In this document: positions 1-4,811 of the stretch, in pieces
How positions within the stretch are numbered: the stretch's first letter is position 1
Layout: every line of letters begins with the position of its first letter
Source of the DNA: Actinomycetes bacterium
GTDB lineage: Bacteria > Actinomycetota > Actinomycetes > Streptosporangiales > Streptosporangiaceae
NCBI GenBank assembly: GCA_025964635.1
Contig: JAOPYP010000565.1
Coordinates: 1 to 5,039 of the forward strand
DNA length: 5,039 bases
Reading direction: 5' to 3'
Position numbers and translations under genes: made by a program
The notes under the pieces: model-generated
Told to the model about the DNA's origin: nothing
What the model saw: only the letters and a program-made list of their open reading frames with translations
Database searches by the model: none

Positions 1-223
1 CCTGCGCGTGGCCGAGGTGGTGCCGGGCGGCCCGGCCGACCGGGCCGGCCTGCGGGCCGGGGACCTGCTGGTCAGCGCGGGCGGCAGCCCGGTCGCCGCG
101 GCACAGGACCTGCAGCGGCTGATGTTCGCGGAGGCGATCGGGCAGCCGATGGCGATCACCGTGATGCGCAACGGCGCCCTGGTCGACGTGATCGCCGAGC
201 CGTCGGAGCTGGTCTCGGCCTGA
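1..223 (+). CDS. HtrA/DegP-like trypsin-type serine protease, C-terminal PDZ domain (5' partial)
   Basis: The reading frame is open from the window edge (first full codon at 2) to a TGA at 221-223, giving 73 residues. They read as the back two thirds of a PDZ domain. The stretch VPGGPADRAGLRAGDLLVSA matches the PDZ hallmark of S1C/HtrA proteases (GxPAxxAGLxxGDxI). It is followed by a Ser-Pro-Val turn, a helix (AAAQDLQRLMFAEAIG) and a closing strand ending in VMRNG. HtrA proteases degrade or refold damaged envelope proteins, and the PDZ domain recognises exposed C-termini. The catalytic His-Asp-Ser domain would lie upstream and is not visible, so a PDZ protein without protease activity remains possible. 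The chain stops shortly after this single PDZ domain, as in single-PDZ actinobacterial HtrA proteins. The next gene starts 230 bp away, so this one probably ends its own transcript. Confidence 0.8.
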   Translation, partial: LRVAEVVPGGPADRAGLRAGDLLVSAGGSPVAAAQDLQRLMFAEAIGQPMAITVMRNGALVDVIAEPSELVSA

Positions 224-251
224 TGTGGGGGATCTGAGAGACCTTAGGGGC

Positions 252-299
252 CGGGCAGCCGGATTGTCGCATGCGGTACCGCCGTTTCCCGGCTGCCTG
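252..299. repeat. Nested inverted repeat downstream of the protease gene, possible terminator
   Basis: A perfect 9-bp inverted repeat, GGCAGCCGG (254-262) with CCGGCTGCC (289-297), extends by a G-T and a C-G pair to 252/299. The 26-nt loop holds a 10-bp perfect palindrome, GCGGTACCGC (273-282). Together these could fold into a long stem with an inner hairpin beginning about 30 bp after the protease stop codon. No T-run follows, so if it terminates transcription it does so as a U-less actinobacterial hairpin. The right arm touches the first DnaA-box match, so a role as a DNA-level control site is also possible. Confidence 0.35.
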
Positions 300-334
300 T
301 CCACAACCTGGCCAAGTTGGCGCCGCTATCCACA
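297..334 (+). promoter_or_regulatory. Pair of DnaA-box matches upstream of ssb
   Basis: CTGTCCACA (297-305) and CTATCCACA (326-334) both fit the GC-rich actinobacterial DnaA-box consensus (T/C)(T/C)(G/A/C)TCCACA. The second is one base from the E. coli box TTATCCACA. They lie in the same orientation, 29 bp apart start to start (close to three helical turns), in the non-coding gap 120-157 bp before the ssb start. DnaA acts as a transcription factor as well as an initiator. Control of an SSB gene by DnaA would make sense, but that is inference. No dnaA, dnaN or box cluster is present, so this is not oriC. Confidence 0.45.
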
Positions 335-345
335 GAACCCGGTTC
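335..345. promoter_or_regulatory. GAACCcGGTTC palindrome, LexA-like but with a one-base-short spacer
   Basis: The 11-bp palindrome GAACC-C-GGTTC directly abuts the second DnaA-box match. It carries the GAAC/GTTC half sites of the Gram-positive SOS box, but separated by 3 bases instead of the usual 4. The outer TC/GA flanks are also incomplete. It could be an operator for another dimeric regulator, a degenerate SOS box, or chance. Confidence 0.22.
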
Positions 346-442
346 GGCGTGGCCGCGCCTGTCCCCGGCGGTGATCGTGGACGTCAGCGGGCGGCACCGC
401 GCCGCCCCGGGCGGCACCTCTTCACGGGCCGCCGGGCGAGCC

Positions 443-448
443 AGGAGG
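443..448 (+). promoter_or_regulatory. Ribosome binding site that fixes the ssb start
   Basis: AGGAGG is a perfect anti-16S match. It ends 5 bases before the ATG at 454, which decides that start over the in-frame ATG at 271. Confidence 0.85.
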
Positions 449-453
449 ATGGC

Positions 454-1023
454 ATGATCAACGAGGCACAGGTGTTCCTGTCCGGGTACGTGGCCCGCGA
501 TCCACGGTTCCGCATCACGGCCAGCGGGGTCTCCAGCGTCTCACTGCGGGTCGCCTACACCCCGCGGCGGGTGGACCGGGAGAGCGGTGAGTGGACGGAC
601 GGGACGACCTCGTTCGTCAGCGTGGTCTGCTGGCGGACGCTGGCCGACAACGTGGCGCGGTGCCTGCACAAGGGCGAGCCAGTGCTGGTCAAGGGCCGGC
701 TTCAGGTCCGGCCGTACGAGAAGGACGGGGTCTCGCGGTTGGCGGTGGAGATCGAGGCGAGCTCGGTCGGGCACGACCTGGCCCGCGGGGTGGCCAGCTT
801 CCAGCGGCCCCGGCGGCCCGCGGTGGAGAACGGGGCGGCGGACCACGGCCCGGCCAACGGCCACGGGGCGGAGGCCGGGCTCTCCGGCGGGCCCGTGGCT
901 GAAGCCGGCCTGGACGGTGCCGGCGAGGCGGCGGCCGCACTCGATGGCCGCAACGGAACCGAACCGGGGCTGGCCGCGCTGAACAGGTCTGGCGAGCCTG
1001 CGGGACTGTCCGCGCCGTTCTGA
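454..1023 (+). CDS. ssb: Single-stranded DNA-binding protein, SsbB-like paralogue
   Basis: The product is 189 residues. Residues 1-113 form the SSB OB-fold: an N-terminal strand (NEAQVFLSGYVARDPRFR), a Thr-Ser-Phe-Val-Ser-Val-Val-Cys-Trp-Arg strand with Trp60 at the DNA-stacking position, and the K-G-E-P-V-L-V-K-G-R-L strand. These are followed by VRPYEKDG and the actinobacterial motif VGHDLARG. SSB coats exposed single strands during replication, recombination and repair. Residues 120-189 are a disordered Gly/Ala/Glu-rich tail with a repeated A-E-A-G-L-(S/D)-G element. The chain ends SAPF: the terminal Pro-Phe of the canonical tip is there, but the acidic residues before it are not. Position next to ettA resembles the M. 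tuberculosis Rv2478c/Rv2477c pair, pointing to the second SSB rather than the essential replication SSB near rpsF/rpsR. ATG 454 is chosen for its strong ribosome binding site and because it matches the family N-terminus. Confidence 0.93.
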   Translation: MINEAQVFLSGYVARDPRFRITASGVSSVSLRVAYTPRRVDRESGEWTDGTTSFVSVVCWRTLADNVARCLHKGEPVLVKGRLQVRPYEKDGVSRLAVEIEASSVGHDLARGVASFQRPRRPAVENGAADHGPANGHGAEAGLSGGPVAEAGLDGAGEAAAALDGRNGTEPGLAALNRSGEPAGLSAPF

Positions 1024-1052
1024 GGCGCCGACTCGCTGGATCCACGGAATTC

Positions 1053-1065
1053 CCTGCCGGGCAGG
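1053..1065 (+). terminator. Small hairpin after ssb, weak terminator candidate
   Basis: CCTGC (1053-1057) pairs with GCAGG (1061-1065) around a 3-nt loop, 30 bp after the ssb stop. An alternative pairing, GGGCA (1059-1063) with TGCCC (1071-1075), overlaps it. The stems are short and there is no T-run, so termination is only a possibility. Confidence 0.22.
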
Positions 1066-1069
1066 CCCC

Positions 1070-1100
1070 TTGCCCCTACGCTGTTACCCAGCGTCATAGT
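1070..1100 (+). promoter_or_regulatory. Weak candidate core promoter for the GGDEF gene
   Basis: TTGCCC (1070-1075) and CATAGT (1095-1100) each match four of six bases of the sigma-70 -35 and -10 hexamers, but the spacer is 19 bp. TACGCT (1077-1082) fits TANNNT and could be an alternative -10, without a good -35. In either case the BldD-box match would overlap the core promoter or the start site. The assignment is tentative. Confidence 0.22.
1083..1097. promoter_or_regulatory. Candidate BldD operator upstream of the diguanylate cyclase gene
   Basis: The 15-mer GTTACCCAGCGTCAT matches every fixed position of the BldD box established in Streptomyces, nTnACnC(A/T)GnGTnAn. The site sits 78 bp before the start codon of the GGDEF gene, inside the non-coding gap. 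It also overlaps a perfect 6-bp inverted repeat, ACGCTG (1078-1083) with CAGCGT (1089-1094). BldD is the actinomycete developmental repressor that dimerises on tetrameric c-di-GMP, and several of its known targets are diguanylate cyclase genes. The expected logic is feedback: c-di-GMP made by the product strengthens repression of its own gene. The match is directly visible; binding is inferred. Confidence 0.6.
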
Positions 1101-1174
1101 TCGGCCGCTTCGTGAATACGGAATGTGACCGAAATGCCGGAGGGGCCTGCCTGCGGCAGTGATGGACAGGTGGC

Positions 1175-2518
1175 ATGTCGGCAGTCCAGCGCACGATGCA
1201 CCGTGAGTACCGCGGCGGGTCAGGGCGCCGCCCCGAAGCCCCATGGGCCTTCGACCGGCTGCCCCGGCGGCGGCGGTTGCGGGCGTACTTGATCGCGGTC
1301 ACCGCCACCGAGTTCATTCTGGCGGCCTGGCAGCTGACCCGCCTCCAGCCCAACCCGGACCAGCTCGGCCTCTTCGCGGCCGTCTTCGGCTGCGGCATGG
1401 TCTGCGTCGAGGCGACCCGGCGCGGGGGTGCGCCGCCGCCGGGCACGCATGATCTGCTCACCGCCTGGTGGCTTCCGGCCGCGCTGCTGCTGCCGCCGGA
1501 GTATCCGCTGCTCGGCCCGGTGCTGATCGGCGCCTACGCGCACTGGCGGGCCCGGCAGGGGCCGCTGTACTGGCGGGCATTCACCGCCGCCGCGCTGGGC
1601 CTGGCCGGGGCGGCCACCTCGCTGCTGTTCCACGGCCTCCTGAGCCTGGCTCACCCGCCCGGCCCGTGGCTGCGCGACCCGGTGATGGTGCTCGGAGCCG
1701 CGTGCTGCGCGACGCTGTTCGTGCTCGTCAACGCGCTCCTGATCGCCCTGGCCGGGCGGGCCGCCCGGCCGGGGGAGTCGTGGCCCGGTGTTTCCCGGCC
1801 CGGTGTTTCCCGGCCCGGTGCGACCCGGGACTTCGAGAGCCTGCTGGTCGACGCGGCCGGGCTGTGCGCGGGGGTGCTGGTCACGATCGCCTGCACGCTG
1901 AGCTGGGTCATGCTGGTCGTCGCGCTCCCGCCGGTCATCCTGCTCCAGCGCAGCCTGCTGCACCAGCAGTTGCGGGCCGCCGCCCAGTCCGACCCGAAGA
2001 CCGGCCTGCTCAATGCCGGCGCCTGGCAGCGGGACGCGGAGCAGCGGGTCTGCCGGGCCCGGCAGGCCAGCGAGCCCGCGGCGATCCTGCTGGTGGACAT
2101 CGATCACTTCAAGCGGGTCAACGACACCTACGGGCACCTGGCCGGGGATGAACTGCTGGCCGCGACGGCCAGCACGCTGGGCCAGCATGTGCGGGCCTGC
2201 GACGTGCTGGGCCGGTTCGGCGGTGAGGAGTTCGTGGCCATGCTGCCCGGGGCCGGGCAGCAGGAGGCCTGCCGCATCGCCGAGCGGCTGCGGGGCCGGG
2301 TCCGGGAGATCGCGGTGCCGGCCCGCGGTGCCGCTACTCCCCACGACACGGTGACCGTCACGGTCTCGATTGGGGTGGCTGCGCTGGGCCTGGACGGCGA
2401 GGACCTGTTCGAACTGCTCGCCGCGGCCGACGCCGCGCTGTACCGGGCCAAGAAGTCGGGCCGGGACCGGGTGTGCACGCTTCCCCCCGGAGCGGGGCCG
2501 TCCGACCCGCTGCGCTGA
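1175..2518 (+). CDS. Membrane-anchored GGDEF diguanylate cyclase
   Basis: The 447-residue product condenses two GTP into cyclic di-GMP. After a basic stretch (RLPRRRRLR, 28-36) come about six to seven hydrophobic segments (roughly 37-56, 62-80, 96-122, 134-158, 168-193, 226-258). They form a membrane sensor that I cannot assign to a named MASE family. A Gln/Leu-rich helix (about 257-270) links to the GGDEF domain, 281-435. Its key parts are intact: DPKTGLLN (283-290), metal ligand Asp308 in DIDHFK, Asn316 and Asp325 for the guanine, GGEEF at 349-353, and the allosteric I-site RACD at 340-343 five residues upstream. It should therefore be active and product-inhibited. There is no EAL or HD-GYP partner domain. 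ATG 1175 is the first start after an in-frame stop at 1160; its ribosome binding site (AGGTGG, one base away) is poor. A BldD-box match lies upstream, and ettA follows after 18 bp. Confidence 0.9.
   Translation: MSAVQRTMHREYRGGSGRRPEAPWAFDRLPRRRRLRAYLIAVTATEFILAAWQLTRLQPNPDQLGLFAAVFGCGMVCVEATRRGGAPPPGTHDLLTAWWLPAALLLPPEYPLLGPVLIGAYAHWRARQGPLYWRAFTAAALGLAGAATSLLFHGLLSLAHPPGPWLRDPVMVLGAACCATLFVLVNALLIALAGRAARPGESWPGVSRPGVSRPGATRDFESLLVDAAGLCAGVLVTIACTLSWVMLVVALPPVILLQRSLLHQQLRAAAQSDPKTGLLNAGAWQRDAEQRVCRARQASEPAAILLVDIDHFKRVNDTYGHLAGDELLAATASTLGQHVRACDVLGRFGGEEFVAMLPGAGQQEACRIAERLRGRVREIAVPARGAATPHDTVTVTVSIGVAALGLDGEDLFELLAAADAALYRAKKSGRDRVCTLPPGAGPSDPLR
1776..1820 (+). repeat. In-frame 15-bp tandem repeat inside the cyclase gene
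   Basis: TTTCCCGGCCCGGTG occurs as two exact adjacent copies (1791-1805, 1806-1820), preceded by a diverged copy matching 11 of 15 bases (1776-1790). The unit is five codons, so the protein carries W-P-G-V-S, R-P-G-V-S, R-P-G-A-T between residues 203 and 217, in the loop joining two membrane segments. Copy-number change would not shift the frame. Confidence 0.8.
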
Positions 2519-2530
2519 TACCCCTAACCT
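2502..2530 (+). promoter_or_regulatory. Candidate leaderless promoter for ettA
   Basis: TAACCT (2525-2530) fits the actinobacterial -10 pattern TANNNT. With a 17-bp spacer it is preceded by CCGACC (2502-2507), which has the GAC core of TTGACA. Transcription would begin six to seven bases after the -10, on or beside the A of the ettA ATG at 2537, giving a leaderless mRNA. This would explain why the only Shine-Dalgarno-like element, GGAG at 2532-2535, is just one base from the ATG. The promoter would overlap the last codons of the cyclase gene. Confidence 0.4.
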
Positions 2531-2536
2531 TGGAGC

Positions 2537-4201
2537 ATGCCTGAATTTATCTATCAGATGCATGCCGCCCGATTGGTGAAGGGCGACAAGGTCCTCCTTG
2601 ATGACGTAACGCTGGCGTTTTTCCCCGGGGCCAAGATCGGTGTGGTCGGGCCTAACGGCGCGGGCAAGTCCACGTTGCTGAAGATGATGGCGGGCCTGGA
2701 ACAGCCGTCTAACGGCGATGCGCGGCTTTTCCCTGGCTTCACGGTGGGGTTGCTCAGCCAGGAGCCGCGGCTGGACGAGAGCAAGACCGTGCTGGGCAAC
2801 GTCCAGGACGGGGTGGCGGAGACCAAGGCCCTGCTGGACCAGTACAACGAGATCGCCGAGAAGATGGCGACGGACTACTCCGACGAGTTGCTGGAAGAGA
2901 TGGGCAGGCTCCAGGAGCAGCTTGATCACCGCGACGCCTGGGACCTGGACAGCCAGCTGGAGCAGGCCATGGACGCGCTGCGCTGCCCGCCCCCGGACGC
3001 CGATGTGACCGTGCTGTCCGGCGGAGAGCGCCGCCGGGTCGCGTTGTGCAAGCTGCTGCTGTCCCAGCCGGACCTGCTGCTGCTGGACGAGCCCACCAAC
3101 CACCTGGATGCCGAGAGCGTGCAGTGGCTGGAGCAGCACCTGGAGAAGTATCCCGGGACCGTCGTGGCGGTCACCCACGACCGGTACTTCCTGGACAACG
3201 TGGCGCAGTGGATCCTCGAGCTCGACCGCGGCCACGCCTACCCGTATGAGGGCAACTACTCCACCTACCTGGAGACCAAGGCCTCCCGGATCAAGGTCGA
3301 GGGCGCGAAAGACGCCAAGCGGCGCAAGCGGCTGGAAGACGAGCTGGAGTGGGTCCGCTCCAGCCCCCGGGCCCGCCAGTCCAAGAGCCGGGCCCGGCTG
3401 GAGCGCTACGAGGAGATGGCGGCCGAGGCGGACAAGCACCGCAAGCTCGACTTCGAGGATATCCAGATCCCGCCGGGCCCCCGGCTGGGCAACCAGGTGG
3501 TTGAGGTCACGGACCTGGCCAAGAGCTTCGGCGACCGGGTGCTGATCGACGGGCTGAGCTTCTCGCTGCCGCGCAACGGGCTGGTCGGTGTCATCGGCCC
3601 GAACGGGGTCGGCAAGACCACGCTGTTCAAGATGATCGTGGGCGATGAGAAGCCGGATTCGGGCCAGCTTCGGATCGGCGACACCGTCAAGATCGCCTAC
3701 GTGGACCAGCTGAGATCGGGGATCGAGCCGGCCAAGAACGTCTGGGAGGCCATCTCCGGGGGAGAATCCACGATCCGGGTGGGCAACGTGGAGATCCCCA
3801 GCCGCGCCTATGTGGCCGCGTTCGGCTTTAAGGGTCCCGACCAGCAGAAGCCGGCCGGGATGATGTCCGGCGGCGAGCGGGGCCGGGTCAACCTGGCGCT
3901 CACCCTGCGCCAGGGCGGCAACCTGCTGCTGCTCGACGAGCCCGCTAACGACCTGGACGTTGAGACGCTCGGCTCGCTGGAGCGAGCGTTGCTGGAGTTC
4001 CCCGGCTGCGCCGTGATCACCAGCCACGACCGGTGGTTCCTGGACCGCATCGCCACGCACATCCTGGCCTGGGAAGGCGGCTCGAACTGGTTCTGGTTCG
4101 AGGGCAACTTCGAGTCCTACGAGAAGAACAAGATCGAGCGGCTCGGCGCCGAGGCGGCGCGGCCGCACGCGGTCACCTACCGCAAGCTGACCCGGGGCTG
4201 A
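2537..4201 (+). CDS. ettA: Energy-dependent translational throttle protein EttA (ABC-F ATPase)
   Basis: The 554 residues match the length of E. coli EttA (about 555). This soluble ABC-F protein binds the ribosomal E site and gates the first elongation steps according to ATP/ADP level. ABC1 has Walker A GPNGAGKST (38-46), the EttA arm (about 85-150), signature LSGGE (160-164), Walker B with catalytic Glu185 in DEPTNHLD, and switch His214. The charged tRNA-interacting linker (about 243-323) contains EWVRSSPRARQSKSRARLER, typical of EttA. ABC2 has Walker A GPNGVGKTT (354-362), SGGE (444-447), catalytic Glu468 in DEPANDLD (Ala where Thr is usual) and His497. The start MPEFIYQMHAARLVKGDK matches the family N-terminus. 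The first codons are less GC-rich than the rest. It may be co-transcribed with the cyclase gene and may also have its own promoter. There are no membrane segments, so it is not a transporter. Confidence 0.96.
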   Translation: MPEFIYQMHAARLVKGDKVLLDDVTLAFFPGAKIGVVGPNGAGKSTLLKMMAGLEQPSNGDARLFPGFTVGLLSQEPRLDESKTVLGNVQDGVAETKALLDQYNEIAEKMATDYSDELLEEMGRLQEQLDHRDAWDLDSQLEQAMDALRCPPPDADVTVLSGGERRRVALCKLLLSQPDLLLLDEPTNHLDAESVQWLEQHLEKYPGTVVAVTHDRYFLDNVAQWILELDRGHAYPYEGNYSTYLETKASRIKVEGAKDAKRRKRLEDELEWVRSSPRARQSKSRARLERYEEMAAEADKHRKLDFEDIQIPPGPRLGNQVVEVTDLAKSFGDRVLIDGLSFSLPRNGLVGVIGPNGVGKTTLFKMIVGDEKPDSGQLRIGDTVKIAYVDQLRSGIEPAKNVWEAISGGESTIRVGNVEIPSRAYVAAFGFKGPDQQKPAGMMSGGERGRVNLALTLRQGGNLLLLDEPANDLDVETLGSLERALLEFPGCAVITSHDRWFLDRIATHILAWEGGSNWFWFEGNFESYEKNKIERLGAEAARPHAVTYRKLTRG

Positions 4202-4301
4202 GCAGTCCCGGGCTGGGCAGTCCGGGGCTGGGCAGTCCGGGGCTGGGCAGTCCCGGGCTGGGCAGTCCCGGGCTGGGCCACGCTACGACGGGCTCAGCCC
4301 C
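4194..4301. repeat. 10-bp inverted repeat bracketing the convergent ettA/globin 3' ends
   Basis: GGGGCTGAGC (4194-4203) is perfectly complementary to GCTCAGCCCC (4292-4301). The left arm contains the ettA stop codon, and the right arm encodes the Leu-Ser near the globin C-terminus. The 88-bp loop holds the tandem array. In RNA from either strand this could close a large stem over the array, and the arrangement suits a bidirectional terminator between converging genes. Confidence 0.5.
4195..4278 (+). repeat. 15-bp tandem repeat array, about 5.6 copies
   Basis: The unit GGGCTGGGCAGTCC(C/G) runs in five full copies starting at 4195, 4210, 4225, 4240 and 4255, then a partial copy from 4270. Copies 2-5 differ only at the last base (C or G). 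Copy 1 differs from the unit by a single G-to-A at 4201, and that base creates the ettA TGA stop. In RNA each unit can fold a five-pair hairpin (GGGCU with AGUCC, one G-U pair) around a GGGC loop. The array fills the 81-bp gap between the converging ettA and globin genes, and no T-run is present. Confidence 0.9.
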
Positions 4302-4708
4302 AGGTCCGGGCGGCCTGGCCCGGCGGGCGCGTTGACCAGGCTCTGCGCGGCCATCACCAGGTAGTCCCAGAGCTGGGCGTCGAGTGCGGGCTCCAGCCCG
4401 ATCTGGTCGAGCGCGGCGCGCATGTGCCGCAGCCAGGCGTCACGCTCGGCCTCGCCGATCACGAAGTGCCGGTGCCGCATCCGCAGCCGGGGGTGCCCGC
4501 GCAGCTCGTTGTACGTGGCGGGGCCGCCCCAGTACTGGATCAGGAACAGCCGCAGGTGCTCCTCGGCGGGGCCCAGATCCTTGCTCGGGTAGACGGCGCG
4601 CAGCGCGGGGTCCCCGGCCACGCCCTCATAGAACAGGCGGGTCAGGCGGCGGAACGTCTCCTCGCCGCCGACCGCCTCGTAGAAGCTCAGTTCCTTGGTA
4701 TCGTCCAT
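4283..4708 (-). CDS. glbO: Group II truncated haemoglobin (trHbO type)
   Basis: The 141-residue product closely follows M. tuberculosis GlbO as I recall it: FYEAVGGEETF, then VYP, AEEHLRLFLIQYWGGP, RGHPRLRMRH and ERDAWLRHM, ending in MAAQSLVNAP. It binds haem through the proximal His79 (F8). The distal pocket has the group II set Tyr27 (B10), Tyr40 (CD1) and Trp92 (G8), which gives slow oxygen release and suits oxygen, peroxide or nitric oxide chemistry better than oxygen storage. An N-terminal extension of about four residues and about 12 extra residues after the usual end (GPGRPDLGLSPS) distinguish it from the mycobacterial protein. ATG at 4708 has GGAG six bases upstream; a longer in-frame start at 4873 would add Pro/Arg-rich sequence foreign to globins and cross the upstream gene's stop. 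It lies 103 bp downstream of the channel gene, same strand, and converges on ettA. Confidence 0.95.
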   Translation of the reverse strand: MDDTKELSFYEAVGGEETFRRLTRLFYEGVAGDPALRAVYPSKDLGPAEEHLRLFLIQYWGGPATYNELRGHPRLRMRHRHFVIGEAERDAWLRHMRAALDQIGLEPALDAQLWDYLVMAAQSLVNAPAGPGRPDLGLSPS

Positions 4709-4714
4709 CGCGTG

Positions 4715-4718
4715 CTCC
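4715..4718 (-). promoter_or_regulatory. Ribosome binding site of the globin gene
   Basis: On the minus strand GGAG lies six bases before the ATG at 4708. This supports the short 141-residue globin over upstream in-frame starts. Confidence 0.7.
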
Positions 4719-4789
4719 AGGGTAGTGCCCTCGCCGGGGAGGGCGGGCGCGCCGCAGGCGTGTTCCGGCCGAGCCGGTGAGGGCGGGGT

Positions 4790-4807
4790 CCGGGGGCCGC
4801 CCCCCGG
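4790..4807 (-). terminator. Strong GC hairpin just after the channel gene stop codon
   Basis: CCGGGGG and CCCCCGG form a perfect 7-bp stem around a 4-nt loop, four bases after the minus-strand TGA (4814-4812). No U-tract follows. It may be an actinobacterial U-less terminator or an mRNA-stabilising structure between the channel and globin genes. A second small hairpin, CCGGC (4765-4769) with GCCGG (4773-4777), and the palindrome GGCGCGCC (4746-4753) lie further along the same gap. Confidence 0.5.
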
Positions 4808-4811
4808 GTAC

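Noticed and set aside
297..334. Replication origin
   Set aside because: Only two DnaA-box matches, no AT-rich region and no dnaA/dnaN neighbours. A regulatory or incidental role is more likely.
271..453. Upstream extension of ssb to the ATG at 271
   Set aside because: The extra 61 residues are Arg/Pro-rich and foreign to SSB. There is no ribosome binding site, and the stretch holds the DnaA-box matches. ATG 454 has a perfect AGGAGG and the family N-terminus.
1038..1052. BamHI/EcoRI-like sites GGATCC and GAATTC close together, suggesting cloning scar
   Set aside because: The surrounding sequence is continuous and of native composition. The two sites are best explained by chance.
1220..4168. 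A 982-residue open frame on the minus strand opposite the cyclase and ettA genes
   Set aside because: It is antisense to two clear, conserved genes. Its Pro/Gln/Arg/Leu-rich sequence is what high-GC codon bias produces in the opposite frame, and no domain is recognisable.
4195..4278. CRISPR-like array
   Set aside because: The 15-bp units are directly adjacent with no spacers, and no cas genes are present. It is a simple tandem repeat.
4719..4724. TACCCT as a -10 box for the globin gene on the minus strand
   Set aside because: It fits TANNNT, but the sequence 17 bp upstream (CCCGCC) is not a -35, and the start site would fall in or beside the ribosome binding site.
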